Assembly (NCBI RefSeq): GCF_903819335.1
Contig: NZ_CAIJDE010000017.1
Span: 186,001 to 250,000, forward strand
Reading direction: 5' to 3'
DNA length: 64,000 nt
From: Flavobacterium panici
GTDB lineage: Bacteria > Bacteroidota > Bacteroidia > Flavobacteriales > Flavobacteriaceae
Shown: positions 43,613 through 52,148 of the stretch, in pieces
Numbering within the stretch: position 1 is the first letter of the stretch
How the letters are laid out: every line of letters begins with the position of its first letter
Notes under the pieces: model-generated
Databases searched by the model: none
The model's input: only the letters and a program-made list of their open reading frames with translations
Told to the model about the DNA's origin: nothing
Position numbers and translations under genes: made by a program

Positions 43613-44170
43613 ATGAACCCAACCTTTTTCCCTACCCAAGAAAAATTTAGAGAATGGTTAGAAAAGCATTATCAAAAAGAAACCGAACTTATAGTTGGTT
43701 TCTATAGAGTGAGCACCAAAAAACCATCTATGACCTGGTCAGAATCTGTAGATCAGGCACTTTGTTTTGGCTGGATTGACGGCGTTCGAAGAACTATTGA
43801 CGAGGAAAGTTATACGATTAGATTTACGCCAAGAAAAAAATCGAGTATTTGGAGTGCTATAAATATTAAAAAAATCGAAGTGCTCACAAAAGCCGGATTG
43901 ATGAAAGAAGCTGGAATAAAAGCTTTCGAACACAGATCTGAAGAAAGATCTAAAATTTACTCGCATGAAAATGAAGCGTATGTTCTCGACCCTGAGTTCG
44001 AAAAGGAATTTAAAGCTAATAAAACAGCTTGGGAATATTTCAGCAATCAGGCGCCATCATACAAAAAAGTAATAATTCATGTAATTATGAGCGCCAAACA
44101 AGAAAAAACCAAACTTGCAAGATTAGAAAAAGCAATAAAATTTAGCGCCGAAGGAAAGCGAATGTTGTAA
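43613..44170 (+). CDS. YdeI/OmpD-associated family protein
   Basis: A 185-residue cytosolic protein of the YdeI (bacteriocin-protection, DUF1905-like) family. Signatures are REWLEKHYQKETELIVGFYRV, SWSESVDQALCFGWIDGVRR (read here as TWSESVDQALCFGWIDG) and RFTPRKKSSIWSAINIKK. YdeI was linked to antimicrobial-peptide and polymyxin tolerance in Salmonella, but the mechanism is unclear. Five bases after the polyproline lipoprotein gene. Confidence 0.85.
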   Translation: MNPTFFPTQEKFREWLEKHYQKETELIVGFYRVSTKKPSMTWSESVDQALCFGWIDGVRRTIDEESYTIRFTPRKKSSIWSAINIKKIEVLTKAGLMKEAGIKAFEHRSEERSKIYSHENEAYVLDPEFEKEFKANKTAWEYFSNQAPSYKKVIIHVIMSAKQEKTKLARLEKAIKFSAEGKRML

Positions 44171-44334
44171 AATAATGAAAGCCTATTTTATCAACAGATC
44201 AACCCGAAATTTTGGATTCTGAAAGTGAACTTCTTTTAATAAAATAACTATAAAAATGGGTATTTTTCCTGTAGGTTATTTACAATAATAAACCGTAATT
44301 TTATTGCCTCAAAAAAAAATAAAAGAAATAAAGA

Positions 44335-45237
44335 ATGGAAGGAAGAAAAGCATTAGAATATTACGTTTTAGATGTATTTTCAAACGAAAGCTACAAAGGG
44401 AATCCACTTTCTGTGGTTTTTACCGATGGTAATTTAAAATTAGAAACCTATAAGGATATTTCTAAAGAATTTGGCTATTCTGAAACCTCTTTTGTCTATT
44501 ATTCTACAACAGAAAAAGCGCTGACTGTTCGTTCGTTTACTCCAACCGGAATTGAAATCGACGGCGCAGGACATAACTTATTAGGCGCTGTCTGCGGTGC
44601 TTTGTTAAAAGGAATGCCCATTTTTGAAGAACAAAACGAAAGTGAACCTTTTGTAATTATGAAACGTTCCCCAATTCCGTTAACGGTAAGTTTTGATCCG
44701 GTTACTTTTTATCCAGTTGTTCAAATGCATCAAAAATCGGCAGTTATAAAACAAGAAATTCCAACTTATAGAATTGCAATAGCTCTCGGTTTAAAAATTG
44801 AAGACTTAGATGTGAATGCTTTTGTGCCAACAATAGTTAAAACAGAAGTTGCACACACAATGGTTCCCATAAAAAACAGTCAATTACTTAATAGCTGTGT
44901 TCCAGATAATCAACTCTTAATCGAAATCTCAAAAGAATATAATTTTGAAGGTTTTTATTGTTTCACCATTGCCGATGAAGGTCAGGAACATATAGTCGAA
45001 ACGAGATTTTTTAACCCAATAATCGGGATATATGAAGATCCGGCAACGGGAACAGCTGCAGGCCCGTTAATTGGCTTTTTAACACAAAAAAAATTCACTA
45101 AATCTGAGAAAGAGTATAAAATTCTTCAAGGCGTAAAATTAAAACAAGCGTCAATGATCGAAGTTATGAACCGTGAAGAAGATATTTTAGTAGGCGGTTC
45201 TTCGATAATTACGATGAAAGGCGAATTGTATATATAA
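44335..45237 (+). CDS. PhzF family isomerase/epimerase
   Basis: A 300-residue member of the PhzF/diaminopimelate-epimerase-like fold. It starts YYVLDVFSNESYKGNPLSVV, has the conserved catalytic Glu in SETSFVY, the substrate loop in TGIEIDGAGHNLLGAV and EDPATGTAAGPLIGFL near the C-terminus. No other phenazine genes are near, so the substrate is unknown; most family members are not phenazine enzymes. Confidence 0.87.
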   Translation: MEGRKALEYYVLDVFSNESYKGNPLSVVFTDGNLKLETYKDISKEFGYSETSFVYYSTTEKALTVRSFTPTGIEIDGAGHNLLGAVCGALLKGMPIFEEQNESEPFVIMKRSPIPLTVSFDPVTFYPVVQMHQKSAVIKQEIPTYRIAIALGLKIEDLDVNAFVPTIVKTEVAHTMVPIKNSQLLNSCVPDNQLLIEISKEYNFEGFYCFTIADEGQEHIVETRFFNPIIGIYEDPATGTAAGPLIGFLTQKKFTKSEKEYKILQGVKLKQASMIEVMNREEDILVGGSSIITMKGELYI

Positions 45238-45271
45238 ACAGCATAAAATCTCTTAAATTAATAAGCTGTAA

Positions 45272-45745
45272 ATGCTCACATTTGAACAAGCCAAAAAAAT
45301 TGTATCTGAACGATTAGCAAATTCTAATTTTTCAGGCGATGATTCACTTATTATTCTGGATCAGTTCACAATTGAAAAACCATATGCATGGATTTTTTGT
45401 TATACTTCAAGACTTTATCACGAAACCAAAGAAACTCAATATGCAATTGCAGGAAATTCTCCAATTATAGTTGATAAACAAACAGGAAAACAAATACAGT
45501 ACGGATCGGCGTATAGTCTTGAAGAAATAATTGAATTATATGAAGAAGAGAAAAAAATTTGGAATTTGGTTTTAATAGAAAATAATGTTTTCGACAATAC
45601 CAAACTGCTTTTATTAAAAACTAAATTTGGTTTGAGTAATGATGAATTAATACATCTTAAAAAAGATAATATATTGCCTTTTGACAAAGGTTCTGAATTA
45701 AGGCTTACTTTATTAAAAAAAAGAACTATCAGAAATCGGAATTGA
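45272..45745 (+). CDS. Immunity protein 35 (YrhB)-domain protein
   Basis: A 157-residue cytosolic protein. Residues about 5-95 match the Imm35/YrhB domain: LTFEQAKKIVSERL, IFCYTSRLYHETKE, and the signature AGNSPIIVDKQTGKQIQYG followed by SLEEIIELYEEE. Imm35 proteins neutralise polymorphic toxins; no toxin gene is adjacent. The last 60 residues are helical and unassigned. It sits at the end of the accessory patch with its own terminator. Confidence 0.72.
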   Translation: MLTFEQAKKIVSERLANSNFSGDDSLIILDQFTIEKPYAWIFCYTSRLYHETKETQYAIAGNSPIIVDKQTGKQIQYGSAYSLEEIIELYEEEKKIWNLVLIENNVFDNTKLLLLKTKFGLSNDELIHLKKDNILPFDKGSELRLTLLKKRTIRNRN

Positions 45746-45787
45746 AACTGAGTTAAAATTATCCTGAAAATAGCTCTTCATAAATAT

Positions 45788-45822
45788 AAAAAAAGCTGCA
45801 TCAAGAAAATGCAGCTTTTTTT
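45788..45822. terminator. Bidirectional terminator between Imm35 and CDGSH genes
   Basis: AAAAAAGCTGCAT pairs with ATGCAGCTTTTTT around a seven-base loop, T runs on both strands. Confidence 0.85.
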
Positions 45823-45845
45823 ATATTCAAAACTAAGTAAAAATC

Positions 45846-46073
45846 TTAGTTCGTTTTCATTGGCGGTAAATCAAACGCAACAGAATCATGTTCGAAATTA
45901 TTTCTGTGTCCTCCATCGCAAAATGGTTTATTATTAGATAATCCGCAACGGCAAAGCCCAAGTGCAGATCTTCCTTGTAAACCGTACAGTACTCCTTCTG
46001 GATCCATGATTTCAAAATCACCTTCTATTTTGATCGATCCGTTTTTATTAATGATTAATTTTGTCTTGCTCAT
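45846..46073 (-). CDS. CDGSH-type iron-sulfur protein
   Basis: A 75-residue protein with a mitoNEET-like [2Fe-2S] site: CRCGLSNNKPFCDGGH gives the three-Cys-one-His ligand set (C-x-C-x8-C-x3-H), with Gly in the S position of the CDGSH name motif. The N-terminal part (MSKTKLIINKNGSIKIEGDF) fits the bacterial type that binds one cluster. Cytosolic electron- or cluster-transfer role presumed. Confidence 0.9.
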   Translation of the reverse strand: MSKTKLIINKNGSIKIEGDFEIMDPEGVLYGLQGRSALGLCRCGLSNNKPFCDGGHRNNFEHDSVAFDLPPMKTN

Positions 46074-46470
46074 AAACTTGTTTTTTTGTTTTTTTCGGAA
46101 AGCAAAGATTGCGAAATAAATCCTGAAGATTTTACTGGTAATGCTAGTTTAAACTGGTTCTATTTTATTGAATTTTACCACAGAGAGTTTTCGCAGAGAT
46201 TCGCGGAGTTTTTTATTTTTTGAATCTCGCAAAGTCGCAGAGACGCAAAGCTTTGTTTCACGAAGATTGCGCAGATTTAAGTAAAAATCATTTTAATCCT
46301 TTTAATCTGTGGCTAAAATTAAAAAACTTTGCGTCTCTGCGACTTTGCGAGATTATTTCGCCACAACAACAAAAATCTTTGCGAATCTCTACGAAAACTC
46401 TCGGCGAATCTCGGCGTAATAACAAAATCTCAATTCTATTGCTTATTTTTGCACTCAATAAAATTGAGTT
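46074..46470. other. Gene-free spacer occupied by a 229-bp nested fold-back repeat
   Basis: No ORF is supported. Outer arms 46178-46207 (AGAGTTTTCGCAGAGATTCG) and 46379-46406 face each other. Inner arms 46222-46250 and 46326-46353 are exact reverse complements for about 28 bases. A possible -7 box TATTTTTG for metG is at 46444-46451. Confidence 0.75.
46222..46353. repeat. Inverted-repeat element (R4 family) with conserved interior
   Basis: The arms carry AATCTCGCAAAGTCGCAGAG. The interior (CATTTTAATCC..TTAATCTGTGGC) reappears in reverse orientation at 63954-64000, so arm and interior travel together. Confidence 0.8.
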
Positions 46471-48534
46471 ATGATACAAAATCCAAAGAGATATACTATT
46501 ACTGCAGCATTGCCTTATACAAACGGACCAATTCACATTGGGCATTTGGCGGGGGTTTACGTGCCTGCCGATATATATTCGAGATATTTGCGTTTGCAAA
46601 ATAAAGATGTTGCTTTTATCTGCGGAAGCGATGAACACGGTGTTGCAATTTCGATGAAAGCAAAAAAAGAAGGAATTACACCACAAGAAGTTATAGATAA
46701 ATATGACGGAATTATTCGCAAATCATTTTCTGATTTCGGAATTTCATTCGATAATTATTCCAGAACTTCGGCAAAAGTCCATCATGATACAGCATCGGAA
46801 TTCTTTAGGACTTTGTATGATAAAGGCGATTTTATTGAAGAAGTAACAGAACAATTGTACGATGCAAAAGCAAATCAGTTTCTTGCAGATCGTTTTGTAG
46901 TTGGAACTTGCCCAAGATGCGGTAATGATGGTGCTTATGGAGATCAGTGCGAAAATTGCGGATCTACTCTAAATGCGACTGATTTAATTAATCCGAAATC
47001 GACAATTACCGGAGAAACTCCAATTTTAAAAGAAACAAAACACTGGTTTTTACCTTTAGACCGTTATTCTGATTTCTTGACAGAATGGATTTTGGTTGGA
47101 CATAAAAACGACTGGAAACCTAATGTTTACGGACAAGTTAAATCATGGATCGACGGCGGACTTGAGCCTCGTGCCGTAACGCGTGACCTTGATTGGGGAA
47201 TTGATGTTCCGGTTGAAGGTGCCGAAGGAAAAAAATTATATGTTTGGTTTGATGCGCCTATCGGATACATTTCTTCTACGAAAGAATGGGCAGCGCGCGA
47301 AGGAAAAGACTGGGAACCGTATTGGAAAGACAAAGACACGAAACTGGTTCACTTTATTGGGAAAGACAATATTGTTTTTCACTGTATCATTTTCCCTGCA
47401 ATGCTTAAAGCCGAAGGAAGCTATATTTTACCAGACAACGTTCCGGCAAATGAGTTCCTGAATTTAGAAGGAAACAAACTTTCTACTTCTAAAAACTGGG
47501 CAGTTTGGCTACACGAATATTTAGAAGATTTTCCAGAGAAACAAGATGTTTTGCGTTATGCTTTAACATCAAACGCTCCCGAAACAAAAGATAACGATTT
47601 TACATGGAAAGATTTTCAGGCTAGAAATAACAATGAACTTGCAGACAACTTAGGAAACTTTGTAAATCGTGTTGTTGTTCTTACTCAAAAGTTTTACGAC
47701 AGCGTTGTTCCTAATCCAAATGAATTAAATGAAATTGATCAGGCAACTTTGGCTGAGTTAAAAGCTTATCCAGCTGTAATTGCTAGTTCTATTGAGCGTT
47801 ACCGTTTTAGAGAAGCTCTAAATGAATTAATGAATTTAGCACGTCTTGGAAATAAATATCTTGCAGATCAAGAACCTTGGAAATTAATAAAAACTGATCC
47901 TGAACGAGTTAAAACTCAGATGTATGTTGCATTGCAGATTACGGCTGCTTTAAGTGTTTTAGCAGAGCCATTTTTACCATTTACTGCAAAAAAAATAAAT
48001 TCTATTTTTAAATTAGATCAAACTATTCAGTGGAATGATATTGCAAATCTGGAAGAATTAATTTCTTCAAACCATGTAATAGAAACCGAAAAAGTAGATG
48101 TTCTTTTCAACAAAATTGAAGATTCAGAAATACAAAAACAAATAGATAAATTGGAAGCTACAAAAACCGCTAACCTTGCCGAAAACAAACAAGCTGAACC
48201 ACAAAAAGATTTAATTCAGTTTGATGATTTTGCCAAAATGGACATTCGTATTGGAACTATTCTTGAGGCAGAAAAAATGCCAAAAGCAAACAAACTTTTG
48301 GTACTTAAAGTGGATACAGGAATTGACGTTCGTACAATTGTTTCGGGAATTGCCGAGAGTTTTTCTCCAGAAGAAATCATAGGAAAACGTGTTTCTGTTT
48401 TAGCCAATTTAGCACCAAGAGCTTTACGCGGAGTTGAAAGTCAGGGAATGATTTTAATGACAACAAATGCCGAAGGAAAATTGGTTTTTGTAAATCCTGA
48501 TGCTGATGCGCCAAATGGAGCGACAGTAAACTAA
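46471..48534 (+). CDS. metG: Methionine--tRNA ligase
   Basis: Class I synthetase charging initiator and elongator tRNA-Met. 687 residues: HIGH motif in [13 protein letters not shown], a zinc knuckle [18 protein letters not shown] (about residues 148-165), KMSKS in the form KLSTSKN, and a C-terminal tRNA-binding (OB-fold) domain from about residue 575 ([19 protein letters not shown]) that dimerises the enzyme. A strong R2 repeat follows the stop codon. Confidence 0.97.
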   Translation: MIQNPKRYTITAALPYTNGPIHIGHLAGVYVPADIYSRYLRLQNKDVAFICGSDEHGVAISMKAKKEGITPQEVIDKYDGIIRKSFSDFGISFDNYSRTSAKVHHDTASEFFRTLYDKGDFIEEVTEQLYDAKANQFLADRFVVGTCPRCGNDGAYGDQCENCGSTLNATDLINPKSTITGETPILKETKHWFLPLDRYSDFLTEWILVGHKNDWKPNVYGQVKSWIDGGLEPRAVTRDLDWGIDVPVEGAEGKKLYVWFDAPIGYISSTKEWAAREGKDWEPYWKDKDTKLVHFIGKDNIVFHCIIFPAMLKAEGSYILPDNVPANEFLNLEGNKLSTSKNWAVWLHEYLEDFPEKQDVLRYALTSNAPETKDNDFTWKDFQARNNNELADNLGNFVNRVVVLTQKFYDSVVPNPNELNEIDQATLAELKAYPAVIASSIERYRFREALNELMNLARLGNKYLADQEPWKLIKTDPERVKTQMYVALQITAALSVLAEPFLPFTAKKINSIFKLDQTIQWNDIANLEELISSNHVIETEKVDVLFNKIEDSEIQKQIDKLEATKTANLAENKQAEPQKDLIQFDDFAKMDIRIGTILEAEKMPKANKLLVLKVDTGIDVRTIVSGIAESFSPEEIIGKRVSVLANLAPRALRGVESQGMILMTTNAEGKLVFVNPDADAPNGATVN

Positions 48535-48560
48535 AGGAATTTAGATATTAAGCATATCGT

Positions 48561-48649
48561 TTGTCTTTTCGAGGAACGAGAAATCGCACGCGAGATTCAC
48601 GCACTGTTGTTGAGTTTCTAGTGCGATTTCTCGTTCCTCGAAATGACAA
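48561..48649. repeat. Inverted-repeat element (family R2)
   Basis: 29-base arms (48561-48589, 48621-48649) are reverse complements with one mismatch; the loop is 31 bases. The arm plus part of the loop (CACTAGAAACTC in reverse) is found again at 26677-26688. Confidence 0.85.
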
Positions 48650-48782
48650 TACTGGCAGAATAAAAAATAAACTAAAATTCTTACATTTTGTTGTTTCTTT
48701 CAAATATATAATTGTATGTTTGTTCTGCAAAAAATACACTATAGGATTTATTTGGAAACTTTCTAATAAAAGTTAACATAAG

Positions 48783-48870
48783 CGAATCCCTCGTCATGAT
48801 GTCCCTGAGGAAACAATGGGAAAACCTATCCCTATGGGGTATTTTTTGCACATCTAAAACGAGGGATTCG
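48783..48870 (+). ncRNA. Candidate structured leader RNA or riboswitch-like element
   Basis: An outer stem of 12 perfect pairs (CGAATCCCTCGT 48783-48794 with ACGAGGGATTCG 48859-48870) encloses a second stem GATGT/ACATC (48798-48802 with 48850-48854) and two small hairpins: CCC/GGG at 48803-48820 and TATCCC/GGGGTA at 48827-48841. The whole is an 88-nt multi-branch fold ending 22 bases before the ATG at 48893. Unlike the spacer repeats it occurs once in the window. I do not recognise it as a known class. Confidence 0.45.
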
Positions 48871-48892
48871 TGCGTTTAATATTTTCAGGTTT

Positions 48893-49171
48893 ATGCAAAA
48901 AAGAGAAAATGAAAAAACAACAGAAACAGCTGTAATGACAGCAATGGCAAAATTCCTTTCAGACCTTTGGTTTGTAGATGATTTTAGAGATCATCCTGAA
49001 TATTTGTCTGAAATTTTCGAGACAATTCTGTTAACTGAAATGGGCGATGATCAAGATCTGAGAGTCAGAATGATAAACTCCATTAGAACCAGTAAAATGT
49101 TGGCAGAAACGCTTGGGCAATTTTCTGATAAGGAAATTGAAAGAGCCTGCAGGAAAATCATGAATGCATAA
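48893..49171 (+). CDS. 92-residue protein of unknown function
   Basis: A small, helical, cytosolic protein (MQKRENEKTTETAVMTAMAK..) with no motif I recognise. The pattern LTEMGDDQDLRVRMINSIRTS and the tail DKEIERACRKIMNA look like a regular folded domain, not a random frame. Preceded by the structured RNA candidate and followed by the repeats at 49214-49474. Confidence 0.6.
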   Translation: MQKRENEKTTETAVMTAMAKFLSDLWFVDDFRDHPEYLSEIFETILLTEMGDDQDLRVRMINSIRTSKMLAETLGQFSDKEIERACRKIMNA

Positions 49172-49489
49172 TACCACACAAAAACAAGTTTAATCCTCAT
49201 TATAGATTCAAAGAAAAATGTGCCATTAGGCACAAAATATCGGTAGAAAAAATAAATTCAAATAAATCCAGCGTGCCGTAGGTACGCAACAACAATAAGC
49301 ATTGCGTACCTACGGCACGCCTACGAATTTCAAAACCTAATTGGCTACCGATATTTTGTACCTAACGGCACATTTTTACCCTTGATTTATATTATTAAAA
49401 ACTAACGAGCTACCAATCTTTTGTGCCTAACGGCACATTTTTCCTTGATTCACATTATTAAAAACAAGAACTTAGCAAAAAATATAATA
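49172..49489. other. Gene-free spacer with a nested fold-back repeat
   Basis: Outer arms 49214-49246 and 49345-49377 (33 bases, two mismatches) enclose a perfect 19-bp palindrome (49271-49289 with 49302-49320, TGCGTACCTACGGCACGC). The right outer arm is then repeated directly (65-base unit: 49345-49409 and 49410-49474), and the second copy ends just before the DMT transporter start. Confidence 0.8.
49214..49377. repeat. Nested fold-back element (TGCCTAACGGCACA family)
   Basis: A 164-base element whose outer arms pair over 33 bases and whose inner palindrome pairs over 19 bases. The arms contain TGCC/GGCA cores. Confidence 0.8.
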
Positions 49490-50374
49490 ATGAAAATCAC
49501 CAAACCAAGATTAGCCTTAATCTGCGGTATACTCTGCATTTCGATTTTTCCTATATTGGTTAAATTACGTTTAACGCCAGGATTAATTTCGGCTTTTTAC
49601 CGAATGTTTTTTGCAGTCGTTTTGCTTTTGCCTTATGTTGTTTTAAGCAAAAGCTTTAAACTTCCGAGTTTGAAATTTGTTCTTTTGGCAATGCTTTGCG
49701 GAGTTTTATTTTCTTCGGATGTTGCGGTTTGGAATATTGCCATTCAGGATTCGAGTGCAACTCAGGCTTCTTTGTTAACTAATTTATCTCCGGTTTGGGT
49801 TGGAATTGGTTCCTTTTTATTTCTGAAATCAAAACCAGCAACAAACTTTTGGATTGGAACAATTGTTTCTTTATTCGGAATGGTGACTTTGGTTGGGTTT
49901 GAATTTTTTATTGATCTCAATTTCAATCAGGCTTTTCTATTTGCCGTTTTATCCGGAATCTTATATTCGATTTACCTTTTGGTCAGCAAAAATGTACTTT
50001 CTCAAGTCGATGTTTTATCGTTTATGACCATTAGTTTATTGGCTTCGAGCGTTTATCTGGGAATTCTTTGTTATTCATTAAACGAACCTTTCACAGGATT
50101 TTCAAATACCGGCTGGTTTGTACTGGTTCTTCAAGCTGTAATTTGTCAATTGTGCGCCTGGCTTTCGATAAGTTATGCCACGCAGCACATGCGCGCGACA
50201 CGAGTTTCATTGAGTTTATTGAGTCAGGCTGTAATTACCTCTATTTTAGCTTGGTTATTTTTAGAAGAAAAAATAACTTTACAAATGGTTTTCGGCGGAA
50301 TCGTTTTACTTTTTGGAATCCGAATTACATTTTACGATAAGACTATTTCTTTAAAGAGGTTGTTTTCTAAATAA
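49490..50374 (+). CDS. EamA/DMT-family transporter
   Basis: A 294-residue inner-membrane protein with ten predicted helices in two EamA halves (PILVKLRLTPGLISAFYRM in the first, LLSQAVITSILAWLFLEE in the second). Such drug/metabolite transporters usually export small metabolites or amino acids; the substrate cannot be told from sequence. The frame stays open upstream to 49421, but that part falls inside a repeat, so the ATG at 49490 is preferred. Confidence 0.85.
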   Translation: MKITKPRLALICGILCISIFPILVKLRLTPGLISAFYRMFFAVVLLLPYVVLSKSFKLPSLKFVLLAMLCGVLFSSDVAVWNIAIQDSSATQASLLTNLSPVWVGIGSFLFLKSKPATNFWIGTIVSLFGMVTLVGFEFFIDLNFNQAFLFAVLSGILYSIYLLVSKNVLSQVDVLSFMTISLLASSVYLGILCYSLNEPFTGFSNTGWFVLVLQAVICQLCAWLSISYATQHMRATRVSLSLLSQAVITSILAWLFLEEKITLQMVFGGIVLLFGIRITFYDKTISLKRLFSK

Positions 50375-50700
50375 TTTGGCCCGCTGATTTTACGGATTAA
50401 ACCGGTTTAAGCAGATTGATTTTTAAATTTGCTTAGAAAAGTTCTCCCGCAGATTGAGCAGATTGAGCAGATTTATTTTTTAAAAAATCCTTAAAATCAT
50501 TTTAATCTGTGGCAAAAAAATTAGTGAAAATTAGTGCAATTCGTGGCAAAAAAAATTTCACGCAGATTCAGCAGATTTGAGCAGATTCAAAAAAATCATT
50601 TTAATCTTTTTAATCTGTGGCAAAAAAATTCGTGACCAAAAAACCTGAAACAAAGAAAACTTGAAACTTGAAACAACAAAAAACCTGAAACAAAAACACC
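50375..50700. other. Gene-free spacer with degenerate GCAGATT repeats
   Basis: AGCAGATT recurs many times (50409-50592), mixed with CATTTTAATCTGTGGC units at 50499 and 50597, and TGAAAC units just before the HAD gene. The units are related to the interior of the R4 element. No ORF or clear hairpin. Confidence 0.65.
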
Positions 50701-51411
50701 ATGTTACATAAAAGCAAAATACCAAACTTAAAAGTAATCGCATTTGATGCCGATGATACTTTATTTGTAAACGAGCCTTATTTTCAGGAAACAGAACACA
50801 AGTTTTGCGCTTTGATGGAAGATTATCTTTCACATCAGGGCATTTCACAGGAATTATTTAAAATTGAAATTGCAAATCTGCCTTTATACGGTTACGGAAT
50901 TAAAGGTTATATTCTTTCGATGATCGAAGCGGCGATGAACATTTCAAACAATACAATTCCGGTTGAAGTGATCGAAAAGATAATTCAATACGGAAAAGAA
51001 CTGCTTGAAAAACCAATTGAGCTTCTTGACGGAATCGAAGAAACATTGCAGGCCTTACACGGAAAATATAAATTAGTAGTTGCTACAAAAGGCGATTTAA
51101 AAGATCAGCACAGCAAACTGCACCGTTCCGGTTTAGGCCATTATTTTCACCATATCGAAGTAATGTCAGACAAACAGGAAATCGATTATGAGAAACTGCT
51201 AGGTCGTTTAGATATTCAGGCCCATGAATTTTTAATGATCGGAAATTCATTAAAATCAGATATTCTGCCTGTTTTAGAAATTGGCGGTTATGCCGTTCAT
51301 ATTCCGTTTCATACCACTTGGGAACACGAAAAAATAAACCATAAAGTTGAACATGAACATTTTAGTTCATTCGAAAAGATTACAGAAGTAGTCCATAATT
51401 TAATAAAATGA
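50701..51411 (+). CDS. HAD-family hydrolase
   Basis: A 236-residue haloacid-dehalogenase-type phosphatase. The nucleophile Asp16 and general acid Asp18 are in AFDADDTLF, motif II is in VVATKGDL, and the late acidic motif is MIGNSLKSDI. The helical cap lies between residues about 25 and 100. The substrate is unknown. Its stop overlaps the start of the CAT-family gene (ATGA), so both are made from one mRNA. Confidence 0.85.
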   Translation: MLHKSKIPNLKVIAFDADDTLFVNEPYFQETEHKFCALMEDYLSHQGISQELFKIEIANLPLYGYGIKGYILSMIEAAMNISNNTIPVEVIEKIIQYGKELLEKPIELLDGIEETLQALHGKYKLVVATKGDLKDQHSKLHRSGLGHYFHHIEVMSDKQEIDYEKLLGRLDIQAHEFLMIGNSLKSDILPVLEIGGYAVHIPFHTTWEHEKINHKVEHEHFSSFEKITEVVHNLIK

Positions 51412-52040
51412 AAACACTTTTAGACTTAGAAAACTGGAACAGAAAAGAGCATTTTGCACATTTTAAACAAATGGAAGAGCCGTTTTTTGGTGCAACTGTC
51501 GAACTTGACTGCACCAAAGCATATCAAACTGCCAAAGAACTTAAGGTTTCCTTTTTCATTTTCTACTTACATAAAACACTGGTTGCTGTAAATGCGATCG
51601 AAAATTTCAGGTACAGAATTGCCGATGACAAGATATATATTAATGACCGCATCGATGTTTCGGCAACAATTGGCCGAGAAGACGGCACTTTCGGATTTTC
51701 ACTAATTGAATACAATCCTGATTTTAAAATCTTCGAGAAAAATGCCCTTGCAGAAATCGAACGCATTCAAAACACAACCGGACTTTTTACAAGATCTTTT
51801 GATGATGATAATGTGATTCATTTTTCGGCAATACCGTGGTTGAATTTTACCTCACTTTCGCACGCCAGGAGTTATACATTTCCAGACAGCTGCCCTAAAG
51901 TTTCCTTTGGTAAAATGATAACATCTGAGACCGGAAAACGCACCATTGCAATGTCTGTTCATGTACATCATGGTTTAATGGACGGCTTACATGTAGGTCA
52001 ATTTGTAGATTTGCTTCAGGATCAGATGAATAAAAAATAA
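51408..52040 (+). CDS. Chloramphenicol O-acetyltransferase (CAT) family protein
   Basis: A 210-residue trimeric-type CAT fold protein. The catalytic signature near the C-terminus is HVHHGLMDGLHVGQFV, with His188 as base and Asp192 as the structural partner. FDDDNVIHFSAIPWLNFTSLSHA and SFGKM are also conserved in CAT. Known CATs inactivate chloramphenicol with acetyl-CoA, but this copy is chromosomally embedded behind a HAD gene (4-base overlap) in an otherwise core region. It may therefore be a housekeeping acyltransferase. Resistance is not proven. Confidence 0.82.
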   Translation: MKTLLDLENWNRKEHFAHFKQMEEPFFGATVELDCTKAYQTAKELKVSFFIFYLHKTLVAVNAIENFRYRIADDKIYINDRIDVSATIGREDGTFGFSLIEYNPDFKIFEKNALAEIERIQNTTGLFTRSFDDDNVIHFSAIPWLNFTSLSHARSYTFPDSCPKVSFGKMITSETGKRTIAMSVHVHHGLMDGLHVGQFVDLLQDQMNKK

Positions 52041-52148
52041 TCCTTATCTTACTTTTTGTCTTATTTTAATACTTTAAAACCTTTTATTGGAATAGCTAAG
52101 CAGTATTAAATTCGTTGGTTTGGGGAAAATTTTAAAACTCAAATTACA

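Larger units (their letters stand above)
48535..48892. other. Spacer with R2 repeat and a candidate structured RNA
   Basis: Holds an R2 element (48561-48649), an AT-rich stretch with no clear signal (48650-48780), and the probable RNA structure at 48782-48871 leading into the 92-residue gene. Confidence 0.7.

Noticed and set aside
46288..46686. Minus-strand 132-residue ORF and plus-strand 91-residue ORF over the R4 repeat
   Set aside because: They run across palindromic repeats into metG on the opposite or shifted frame.
48783..48870. Self-cleaving hammerhead ribozyme or integron attC site
   Set aside because: No CTGATGA/GAAA catalytic core in the right order, and the GTTRRRY core of attC is absent.
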